A stretch of 5,375 nucleotides of DNA from Cytophagales bacterium (GTDB lineage Bacteria > Bacteroidota > Bacteroidia > Cytophagales > Cyclobacteriaceae): positions 1 through 5,375 of the forward strand of contig DNZD01000005.1 of NCBI GenBank assembly GCA_003504855.1, read 5' to 3'. A model generated the notes under the pieces. The model made no database searches, was not told the DNA's origin, and saw nothing but the letters and a program-made list of their open reading frames with translations. Both the position numbers and the translations under genes were made by a program. Positions within the stretch are counted from its first letter, which is position 1; every line of letters begins with the position of its first letter. Positions 1 through 5,375 of this stretch are shown here, one piece after another.

Positions 1-1364
1 TGGAGCACCGCTGATTTACTCTTTTCAGCGAAATAGAATGCCTCCTCCCGATAAGGTCCGGGCTTTAGGGACATTTCGCTCAGCGCTGCTGTCACGCGAA
101 CTCCGGATTCAAACACATCAGTGGCGGCATTGCCTAATTCGAGTTTATCAGCTTCGTTGGTGCTGTGGTTTCGGATCTCGTCGAGGAGGGTGTCGCAGCT
201 GTGCAACACCTGAAGGGCGAGTCTCAAATCCTGTATGGACAAGGTTTTGCCGTAGTGCCTGGCTTCGAGTGCTTCCGCCTTGAGGCGAAGGGCATAGAGC
301 AATACTTTCTGATTGAATGCATCCTGCCGTGAGGGGTTGGTGGCAATTGCATGATTGTTAAAGGTTGGCGCATTGGCGATAAGTGCCTCCTGGAAGAAGT
401 ATAGCGCACTGTCATAGGCCTGATCGCTCTGCTTAATCAATCCCATTTGGTTGTACACAAAAGAAAGGTCGGGGTGTTTATTGCCAACTGTTTTGTGGTA
501 TAGTCCGACGGCCTTCCTGAAGTAACCATTCGCAGCCGTGGTATTGCCCATTTGCGCATATACCCTGCCCAGGTTGGTGAGTGCCAGCGCCTGATTGGGA
601 TGTCCGTTGGGATACACTGATTTCCAAATGGACTCTGCGGTTTCCAGGTTGTTGATGGCATCACCATAGAGTTTTTGCCCCAGGAAAATGAAACCCATGT
701 TTGTATTCGCGATCGCAATTTTGGGGTGCATGTTGCCCCGGTACTTCTGGTATATGGCCAGTGCCTTATCGTAATATTCCAGCGCGGCATCGGGGTCAGA
801 CTGACTAAGCACGAGGCCCAGGTCATTGTATGCTGCTGCTACTTCTTCGCTTTCAGCACCATGCAGCTTTAGACGCGTGGTGAGTGCCATGCGGGAAAAC
901 TCCAGCGCCTGATTAAACTTGCCAGTGGTAAGGTATACCAGACCAAGGTTCGAAAGGCACAAGGCCGCCTCATCCGTTGTTGATTTGCCGCCTTGCTGAA
1001 ACTCGGCCCAGGCCTGCTCCAGTTTTTCCAGCGCCAAATCCTGTCTTGATTTGTTAAGAAACAGAAACCCTTGGGTGCTGTGTGTTATGGCTGATAGATA
1101 CGGGTCGGAGGATGATAGTTTACCAAGTAAGTCAGTTGCTTCGTCCAGATTACCTTCAATGATCAGTATTCTGGCTGTGCGGTTTTCACAAGCGATCTGG
1201 AGGCCATCGTCGGCGCCGGATTCCAATTCACGGAGGGCCGTTTTTGCTGCCTGGAGGTCCGGAATGTTAATCAGGGAATCAACCTTGCGAAGTTCTGTTA
1301 TATTCTGCGCGAAGGAAGAAGTGCACAGCAGGAGAAATGCGAGTAAGGTCAGCGCGTGTCTCAT
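1..1364 (-). CDS. Secreted TPR protein, probably N-terminal part of a TPR-CHAT protein (3' end cut by window)
   Basis: The frame is open from the ATG at 1364 to the left edge: 454 whole codons with no stop, so the C-terminus is missing. Residues 1-19 form a signal peptide (MRHALTLLAFLLLCTSSFA, then QN), predicted to be cut by signal peptidase I. The Cys at 14 is not in a lipobox. At least five TPR-like helical hairpins follow, at roughly residues 135-162, 175-206, 217-249, 259-290 and 300-330, with the usual small/aromatic pattern (for example SNLGLVYLTTGKFNQALEF and TNLGRVYAQMGNTTAANGYF). Residues 345-454 are helical without clear TPR consensus and end in EEAFYFAEKSKSAVL. In Bacteroidota TPR-CHAT proteins this type of segment comes just before the caspase-like CHAT domain, so a CHAT domain beyond the edge is inferred, not seen. 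Location would be periplasmic or cell surface. There is no Shine-Dalgarno sequence; the start overlaps the stop of the upstream barrel gene. Partner and substrate are unknown. Confidence 0.88.
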   Translation of the reverse strand, partial: MRHALTLLAFLLLCTSSFAQNITELRKVDSLINIPDLQAAKTALRELESGADDGLQIACENRTARILIIEGNLDEATDLLGKLSSSDPYLSAITHSTQGFLFLNKSRQDLALEKLEQAWAEFQQGGKSTTDEAALCLSNLGLVYLTTGKFNQALEFSRMALTTRLKLHGAESEEVAAAYNDLGLVLSQSDPDAALEYYDKALAIYQKYRGNMHPKIAIANTNMGFIFLGQKLYGDAINNLETAESIWKSVYPNGHPNQALALTNLGRVYAQMGNTTAANGYFRKAVGLYHKTVGNKHPDLSFVYNQMGLIKQSDQAYDSALYFFQEALIANAPTFNNHAIATNPSRQDAFNQKVLLYALRLKAEALEARHYGKTLSIQDLRLALQVLHSCDTLLDEIRNHSTNEADKLELGNAATDVFESGVRVTAALSEMSLKPGPYREEAFYFAEKSKSAVL

Positions 1365-1366
1365 CA
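1362..1366 (-). promoter_or_regulatory. TGATG stop/start overlap (translational coupling)
   Basis: On the minus strand the TGA stop of the beta-barrel gene (1366-1364) shares its A with the ATG of the TPR gene (1364-1362). The bases just upstream are T-rich, with no purine-rich ribosome binding site. Translation of the TPR gene therefore probably depends on ribosomes finishing the barrel gene. The overlap is seen directly; the coupling is inferred. Confidence 0.8.
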
Positions 1367-2323
1367 AAAACGATAGCTATACGTAAATGAAGAAACAAAC
1401 TCCCTGGTCAGACCGTCCGGACTAAAGTCGCGCTGCACAATTTTATGGCCCACCAGCAGCTTGATACCGGAGCGCACGTTAAAATTATAACCAGTCGTTA
1501 TGATACCAGATAACGCCAGGCCCCGGGCTTCATGGCCTGCCAGGTCGAAGGAAGTTCGCGCACCCGTGAAGCTTGTTATCTCATCTGCCTTGACGCGATA
1601 AATGGGCAGCAGGCCCAGGGAAAGATTGAATCGGTTGAGCCGGAAATTGCGCTCCACCCTTAGCATCACATCGATGCCGCGGCGAAGGTCAGTTGCATTG
1701 GCATACCGTTGTACGTAGGCCAGCTCATCCGGGTCATTGTCTACCCACCGGTGCCAATCGAAGTTGTTCTTGTTTTGGTTCAGGGGTACCTGAATACCTG
1801 TTGCGAATAACCATTTGCGGTTGATTACGGATAACCCGGCGATCAAGTCGTAGGTGCCCAGGCTGGTTTGATAGTACATCGGCAGCGCATTGCCTTCGGA
1901 CGTCTTCTGGTCGGAATTATTCGTCGGAATTTTAGCGCCTACGGAAAGGTTTACATCGAACCGATCTGTGCTGGCCAGGTTTCGGGTGAGGCAGAGGGAG
2001 ATGTCACCCATGGACCCGGTGGTCGCGAGCCTTCCTTCCACGTGCTGGTAGGGGAGTTTTACCTGAAAAGTATTACGACTGTTCAACCGAAAATTCATGT
2101 CTGCAGTAGCAACATAAACTATGGGAGTTAGTGTGGTCGTGCCCCGGTAGAAACTCAATTCCATCGTGAGCAGCCGGAGTTGGATTTTCTTGTTGTAGGG
2201 TTGATCTGGCTTCATGGCACCCATGGTGCAGAAGCCAGCGTCGCTACATCCCTGGGCGCGGGCACCCATCGAAGTGAGGCAACAAAACACGATCAGGGCA
2301 ATCCTGAGAAAGGCCAGGTTCAT
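1364..2323 (-). CDS. Predicted outer-membrane beta-barrel protein, channel/transporter-like
   Basis: A 319-residue protein starting at the ATG at 2323. Residues 1-23 are a signal peptide ending in GARA, with Q as the first mature residue. The mature N-terminus carries a short Cys-spaced motif, CSDAGFC (C26 and C32), which may form a disulfide. The rest is rich in alternating amphipathic strands with polar turns, and the chain ends in SYRF: a terminal aromatic residue typical of outer-membrane barrels. The stretch from about residue 105 to 165 (GDISLCLTRNL, then VGAKIPTNNSD, then SLGTYDLIAGLS) resembles the GD / G-K-PT / G-G-YD pattern of the 'MetA-pathway of phenol degradation' outer-membrane channel family. 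That resemblance is from memory and is only suggestive. The substrate is unknown. AGGGA lies just before the ATG but is too close to act as a standard Shine-Dalgarno. The gene is coupled to the TPR gene downstream and lies 75 nt after the M23 pair. Confidence 0.8.
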   Translation of the reverse strand: MNLAFLRIALIVFCCLTSMGARAQGCSDAGFCTMGAMKPDQPYNKKIQLRLLTMELSFYRGTTTLTPIVYVATADMNFRLNSRNTFQVKLPYQHVEGRLATTGSMGDISLCLTRNLASTDRFDVNLSVGAKIPTNNSDQKTSEGNALPMYYQTSLGTYDLIAGLSVINRKWLFATGIQVPLNQNKNNFDWHRWVDNDPDELAYVQRYANATDLRRGIDVMLRVERNFRLNRFNLSLGLLPIYRVKADEITSFTGARTSFDLAGHEARGLALSGIITTGYNFNVRSGIKLLVGHKIVQRDFSPDGLTREFVSSFTYSYRF

Positions 2324-2398
2324 GTCCCTAAAGTAGGGTACAAAAGGGAAAAGAAAATAATCGGGCGCAGCTTTTCAGGAAATCACCCAATCGAGTGG
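2324..2398 (-). other. 75-nt intergenic spacer, largest gap in the gene run
   Basis: This separates the second M23 gene from the beta-barrel gene. On the minus strand it is pyrimidine-rich in the middle (TTATTTTCTTTTCCCTTTTG) and ends in a short inverted repeat (CCCTA-3 nt-TAGGG, plus-strand 2326-2338) immediately before the ATG. I see no GC-rich hairpin followed by a T-run that would mark a terminator. TATTTTC and TACTTTAG each resemble the Bacteroidota -7 element TAnnTTTG imperfectly, but neither has a clear -33 TTTG at the right distance. A weak internal promoter is possible but not supported. Confidence 0.4.
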
Positions 2399-3376
2399 CT
2401 ACATGCCCATACTTTGGTTCTCCACCGATGCCAATTCGATTATTTTGGCGTATTCGGTAGGGTTTAGGTCATTGAAGAAATAGTAAATCGGGTTCACCTG
2501 GGCGCGGTTGATAAAGACCTCGTAGTGTACGTGTGGGGCCGTAGAGTGGCCAGTGCTGCCAACATAGCCTATAAGTTCGCCTCGCTTTACGGATTGTCCC
2601 ACTTTTACGATGAAGGCATTCATGTGCGCATACCGGGTGCGGTAGCCATAGCCATGATCGATTTCCACTTTCTTGCCATATCCAGTAAAGGCGATCTCCG
2701 TAACATCAACCACTCCATCAGCGGTAGCATAGATAGGAGTGCCGCTAGGTGCAGCGAAGTCAATGCCTGGGTGTGGGCCAAAAATATGAGTGATCGGATC
2801 AAACCGGTTTCCAAAACCTGAAGTCAGCGTGTATTTATTCTTTGAAATGGGCTGGATGGCCGGTATCGCGGCGAACAGTTTTTCTTTGCTTACGGCCAAC
2901 TGGACGATCTCATCGTGGGATTTGGATTCGATATATACTTTCCGGCGCAACTTGTCGATCGACTCGGAAAGTTTGATGATGGCTTCTTTATGGGCAAATT
3001 GTTTTTTCCGGATGTCATCATATCTGGCCGAACCGCCAACACCAGCTTCTCGGATACTCTTGTCGATGGGTTCCGCACCCAGTACGACCCGGTACACGCG
3101 ATCGTCGCGGTAAGTAAGGTCTGCGAGAACAGTATTGAGGGTATTGATTCGCAGTTCAAGTTCGGCAATCTCAAATTCAATTTCCCGCACATCGTTCCGC
3201 AGCAGCAGTTCTTTGGGAGATTCAAAGTAATTGGTGTATAACAGAATAAGGCCTACGGACAAACCAATTGTAACAGACAGGAACATCATGGTGTTAAGAA
3301 TGATGTCACTGGTGGATCGCTCGTCCCGCACATATTTGCAGGATTCAGTATCGTATATGTAGTGAATTTTTGCCAT
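2399..3376 (-). CDS. Membrane-anchored M23 (LytM-type) zinc metallopeptidase, second tandem copy
   Basis: A 325-residue protein. Residues 1-24 are a short polar cytoplasmic head (MAKIHYIYDTESCKY...). One transmembrane helix spans about 25-47 (ending VGLILLYTNY). A periplasmic region follows with likely coiled-coil stretches near 55-85 and 128-165, then the M23 domain at about 180-300. All expected active-site residues are present: H202 and D206 (HPGID), H251 (YAHM), and H282 and H284 (APHVHYEV). By homology H202, D206 and H284 bind zinc, while H251 and H282 assist catalysis. M23 enzymes cut peptide cross-links in peptidoglycan, so the likely role is wall remodelling from the inner membrane. 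The tail EYAKIIELASVENQSMGM is shared with the neighbour. The start is 11 nt after the stop of the first copy, with a purine-rich GGGAAAA before the ATG that may be the ribosome binding site. The protein is about 63% identical to the first copy by hand alignment. Confidence 0.93.
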   Translation of the reverse strand: MAKIHYIYDTESCKYVRDERSTSDIILNTMMFLSVTIGLSVGLILLYTNYFESPKELLLRNDVREIEFEIAELELRINTLNTVLADLTYRDDRVYRVVLGAEPIDKSIREAGVGGSARYDDIRKKQFAHKEAIIKLSESIDKLRRKVYIESKSHDEIVQLAVSKEKLFAAIPAIQPISKNKYTLTSGFGNRFDPITHIFGPHPGIDFAAPSGTPIYATADGVVDVTEIAFTGYGKKVEIDHGYGYRTRYAHMNAFIVKVGQSVKRGELIGYVGSTGHSTAPHVHYEVFINRAQVNPIYYFFNDLNPTEYAKIIELASVENQSMGM

Positions 3377-3387
3377 CGTTTTCCCGG

Positions 3388-4368
3388 CTACATTCCCAGG
3401 CTTTGGTTTTCGATGGAGGCCAACTCAATAATCTTGGCGTACTCGTCAGGAGTCAAGTCGTTGAAGAAATAGTGGATGGGGTTAACGTGAATTCCATTGA
3501 AAAATACTTCATAGTGGAGGTGAGGAGCTGTGGATAATCCGGTGTCGCCGACATATCCCACCAGGTCGCCGCGCTTTATTTTTTGTCCCTGGCGAACGGC
3601 AAATCCATGCATGTGAGCATATCTCGTACGATAACCAAACCCATGATCAATTTCGACTTGCTTACCATAGCCGGTGTGGCTGATCTCTACATTGACCACA
3701 GTACCGTTGGCAGTGGCATAAATCGGAGTTCCAATTGGTGCGGCAAAGTCAATACCGGTATGCATCTTTCTTACCTTATAAATAGGGTGGATTCGAATAC
3801 CAAATCCCGAGGCGAGCACGACAGAACCTTGCCGGGGAACAGGTTCGATAGCCGGTATCGCGGCGAACTGTTCCTGCTTGCGTTTAGCCAATTCAATAAC
3901 CTCGTCATGCGACTTGGTTTCGATGTACACCTTTCTACGCAGTTTGTCGAGGGATTCGTTGAGTTTAATGATGATATCCTCATGAACGATGTCTTTACTG
4001 CGGATTTCGCTGTATCGGTCATAGCCGCCAATACCGGCCTGACGAATGGATTTATCCAGCGGTTCGGATCCAAGCACCACGCGGTAAATATTGTCGTCAC
4101 GCTGTGCCATGTCAGCCAGGATCCTGTCCAGTTCACTGGTTTTGTTCTGCAGGTCGTTATAGTAGTATTCCATCTCGCGCAGTTCGTTGCGCAATGCCAT
4201 CTCTTTTGGAGACTCGTAGTAGTTGCTATACAGGAGTAGCAAGCCCACAGCCATGGCCATGACAAGTGACAGGATACCCAGCGCGTTTAGGATCACATCG
4301 CTGGTGGAGGTTTGTACCCGTATGTATTTACACGATTCGGTATCGTAATAGTACTTGATCTTTGCCAT
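3388..4368 (-). CDS. Membrane-anchored M23 (LytM-type) zinc metallopeptidase, first tandem copy
   Basis: A 326-residue protein with the same layout as its neighbour: cytoplasmic head MAKIKYYYDTESCKY at 1-15, one transmembrane helix at about 25-47, coiled-coil-prone periplasmic segments near 55-90 and 128-168, and an M23 domain at about 182-302. The active-site set is complete: H203 and D207 in the classic HTGID form, H252 (YAHMH), and H283 and H285 (APHLHYEV). SGFG at 187-190 begins the catalytic core. The predicted role is a periplasmic, inner-membrane-tethered DD- or other peptidoglycan endopeptidase; the exact bond cut cannot be read from the sequence. The ATG is 6 nt after the mogA stop and has no Shine-Dalgarno, so it is almost certainly co-transcribed with mogA. 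In its active-site region this copy is closer to the usual M23 consensus than the second one, which has HPGID. Confidence 0.94.
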   Translation of the reverse strand: MAKIKYYYDTESCKYIRVQTSTSDVILNALGILSLVMAMAVGLLLLYSNYYESPKEMALRNELREMEYYYNDLQNKTSELDRILADMAQRDDNIYRVVLGSEPLDKSIRQAGIGGYDRYSEIRSKDIVHEDIIIKLNESLDKLRRKVYIETKSHDEVIELAKRKQEQFAAIPAIEPVPRQGSVVLASGFGIRIHPIYKVRKMHTGIDFAAPIGTPIYATANGTVVNVEISHTGYGKQVEIDHGFGYRTRYAHMHGFAVRQGQKIKRGDLVGYVGDTGLSTAPHLHYEVFFNGIHVNPIHYFFNDLTPDEYAKIIELASIENQSLGM

Positions 4369-4374
4369 GTCAGC

Positions 4375-4902
4375 TTAGGATGACGGGGGGCGGAACGCTT
4401 TTATTACCAATTCGTTGCATTCCAAATAGGGCCCATCCAGCAAATCTAAGCAATATGGAATTGCCGGAAAAACGGCATCCAGACATTGGCGTATGGAGCG
4501 GGGCTTTCCCGGCAGGTTCAGGATCAGGGTTTTTCCCCGGATTCCGGCCAATTGTCGCGAAAGAATGGCCGTAGGCACGTATTTCAGGCTTTCCTGCCGC
4601 ATCTGCTCTCCAAAACCCGGGAGGATTTTGTCGCAGACTGCCATGGTGGCTTCCGGGGTAACGTCACGTTTGGAAGGGCCGGTTCCCCCGGATGTCACGA
4701 CAAGGCAGCAACCAAGTTGATCAGCCATTTCCCGGAGGGTGTTTTCGATTATGGGCTGTTCGTCAGGTACCACCCGGTAGACCGGCTCCCAGGCTGAGAT
4801 CAGGTACTCGGTGAGCGTGGCGACAATGGCTTTCCCCGGAACGTCTTCATAGATTCCCTGGCTTGCCCGGTCTGATACATTAATAATTCCGATTTTGATC
4901 AT
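4375..4902 (-). CDS. mogA: Molybdopterin adenylyltransferase MogA
   Basis: A 175-residue protein from the ATG at 4902. MogA adenylylates molybdopterin using ATP in the cytoplasm, preparing it for molybdate insertion by MoeA. The match to E. coli MogA is strong along the length: DRASQGIYED at 11-20, VPDEQPIIENTL at 45-56, SGGTGP at 71-76, RDVTPEAT at 79-86, PGFGEQMRQESLKYVPTAIL at 95-114, LILNLPGKPRSI at 126-137, and IPYCLDLLDGPYLE then AFRP at the end. D47 and D80 correspond to the catalytically important D49 and D82 of the E. coli enzyme. It is slightly shorter than the 195-residue E. coli protein, missing a loop before IPYC and the tail. The long EQMR/ILSRQ region favours MogA over MoaB. 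A TTG at 4914 would add four residues (MPAS), but the ATG gives the usual MIKIGIINVSDR start. It follows the rhodanese gene by about 24 nt and precedes the M23 gene by 6 nt. Confidence 0.92.
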   Translation of the reverse strand: MIKIGIINVSDRASQGIYEDVPGKAIVATLTEYLISAWEPVYRVVPDEQPIIENTLREMADQLGCCLVVTSGGTGPSKRDVTPEATMAVCDKILPGFGEQMRQESLKYVPTAILSRQLAGIRGKTLILNLPGKPRSIRQCLDAVFPAIPYCLDLLDGPYLECNELVIKAFRPPSS

Positions 4903-4926
4903 AGACGCGGGCAATATCGTTTGAGG

Positions 4927-5375
4927 TTAGTGGGGTACTTTAAAGCGGATATTCTGCGAACGTCCTTTGTGGTACACTTTGCGCAATTGCGCCTTGCCCT
5001 TGCGCAACTCGCGCTGTGCTTCTTCCGGTAGTGCTACAATCTCCTTGCAGTCGTTGGAGCAGCAACCATCGTATTTGGCTTTGCATTCCGGACACTGAAT
5101 AAACAGGAGATGACAAGCTTCGTTTCTGCAATTGGTGTGCGTATCGCACGGCTTGCCGCATTGGTGACAGACACTGATGATCTCGTTGGATATCCGCTCA
5201 CCGAGCCGTTCATCAAAAACAAAATTCTTACCCAGGAACTTGTTCTCCAGTCCTTGCTGCTTCACTTGCCTGGCATATTCGATAATGCCACCGTTAAGCT
5301 GATAAACGTTTTTGAAGCCTCGGTGCTTCATCCAGGCGCTTGCTTTCTCACAACGGATGCCACCCGTACAATACA
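4927..5375 (-). CDS. trhO: TrhO/YceA-type rhodanese, tRNA uridine(34) hydroxylase (5' end cut by window)
   Basis: The C-terminal 148 residues of a protein whose start lies beyond the right edge; full-length relatives are about 350 residues. The visible part opens with [20 protein letters not shown], the rhodanese active-site loop of the YceA/UPF0176 family, with the catalytic Cys at visible residue 2. It continues with [15 protein letters not shown] and [11 protein letters not shown], also typical of the family. The C-terminal domain is Cys-rich: ten Cys between visible residues 69 and 109, mostly as CxxC-like pairs ([18 protein letters not shown]), probably holding zinc. A basic tail ([17 protein letters not shown]) may contact tRNA. 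E. coli TrhO makes 5-hydroxyuridine at the wobble position in an oxygen-dependent way; the function here is by homology. An internal ATG at 5331 falls after the active-site loop and is not the real start. The stop lies about 24 nt before the mogA ATG. Confidence 0.92.
   Translation of the reverse strand, partial: YCTGGIRCEKASAWMKHRGFKNVYQLNGGIIEYARQVKQQGLENKFLGKNFVFDERLGERISNEIISVCHQCGKPCDTHTNCRNEACHLLFIQCPECKAKYDGCCSNDCKEIVALPEEAQRELRKGKAQLRKVYHKGRSQNIRFKVPH

Larger units (their letters stand above)
2399..4368 (-). repeat. Tandem gene duplication of M23 peptidase
   Basis: The genes at 3388-4368 and 2399-3376 align end to end with one single-residue length difference, just before the SGFG motif. 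By hand count about 105 of 180 residues match in the N-terminal part and about 99 of 140 in the catalytic and tail part. At DNA level they have diverged, but short exact tracts remain, such as the 18 bases at 2859-2876 and 3851-3868 encoding most of FAAIPA. This is an old duplication with both copies kept under selection, not a recent copying event or assembly error. Confidence 0.9.

Noticed and set aside
437..826. Minus-strand open frame of 129 codons inside the TPR gene
   Set aside because: It is a different frame of the TPR-coding region. The correct frame is open from 1364 to the left edge and encodes clear TPR repeats.
1324..1364. TPR protein as a lipoprotein through C14
   Set aside because: C14 lies inside the hydrophobic core after LLL, with no small residues before it. 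The SFA|QN junction fits signal peptidase I.
2246..2323. Barrel protein as a lipoprotein through C26
   Set aside because: The residues before C26 are AQG, which does not fit the lipobox. GARA|Q fits signal peptidase I, and the C-terminal aromatic residue supports a barrel.
2326..2338. Inverted repeat CCCTA-AAG-TAGGG as a terminator or operator
   Set aside because: The stem is only 5 bp with a 3-nt loop and no following T-run, and it abuts the barrel start codon. Such a repeat is expected by chance at this length.
2339..2375. Bacteroidota-type promoter upstream of the barrel gene
   Set aside because: TATTTTC and TACTTTAG only partly match TAnnTTTG, and no -33 TTTG sits at the expected spacing, so I do not list it as a promoter.
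3583..4239. Long plus-strand open frame of 218 codons opposite the first M23 gene
   Set aside because: It lies entirely antisense to a gene with a full M23 active site and a paralogue next door. The translation has no recognisable domain and has the composition expected of a reverse-strand shadow.
3771..4265. Minus-strand open frame of 164 codons inside the first M23 gene
   Set aside because: It is an alternative frame of the M23 gene, with Trp/Thr/Ser-rich composition and no domain, so it is a shadow.
4903..4914. TTG start at 4914 for mogA, adding four residues
   Set aside because: The ATG at 4902 matches the usual MogA start just before the first beta strand, and no ribosome binding site favours the TTG.
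4927..5331. The rhodanese gene starting at the internal ATG at 5331
   Set aside because: The frame stays open upstream to the window edge and encodes the family's [11 protein letters not shown] active-site loop, so the gene is cut by the edge rather than starting there.

Overview
The window comes from a bacterium that is most likely a member of the Bacteroidota, probably Cytophagales-like. This is inferred from several things seen in the sequence. The membrane-anchored M23 peptidases carry an N-terminus of the type I associate with that phylum. There is a secreted TPR protein whose last visible residues look like the lead-in to a CHAT domain. There is an outer-membrane beta-barrel with an A|Q signal-peptidase junction. 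Shine-Dalgarno sequences are weak or absent before most genes.

All six genes lie on the minus strand, so transcription runs from high to low coordinates. In that order they are: the 3' part of a TrhO/YceA-type rhodanese gene (cut by the right edge), mogA, two tandem M23 metallopeptidase genes, a predicted outer-membrane beta-barrel gene, and the 5' part of a secreted TPR (probably CHAT) protein gene (cut by the left edge). Gaps are about 24, 6, 11 and 75 nt, and the last pair overlaps by one base (TGATG). No stretch over 300 bases is free of genes. I see no RNA gene, mobile element or CRISPR array, and no convincing terminator.

The layout suggests two blocks. Block 1 (4375-5375) is cytoplasmic housekeeping: tRNA wobble-uridine hydroxylation by TrhO and molybdopterin adenylylation by MogA. 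Block 2 (1-4368) is cell-envelope: two paralogous peptidoglycan endopeptidases anchored in the inner membrane, an outer-membrane channel-like protein, and a secreted TPR protein. The 75-nt gap at 2324-2398 is the only place where the barrel/TPR pair could be separately transcribed.

The most notable points are the tandem M23 duplication (about 63% identity by hand count, both catalytic sets intact, both termini unusually conserved) and the translationally coupled beta-barrel/TPR pair. No clearly novel defence or mobile system is visible. The envelope block is the part most worth following up, especially the TPR gene beyond the left edge.
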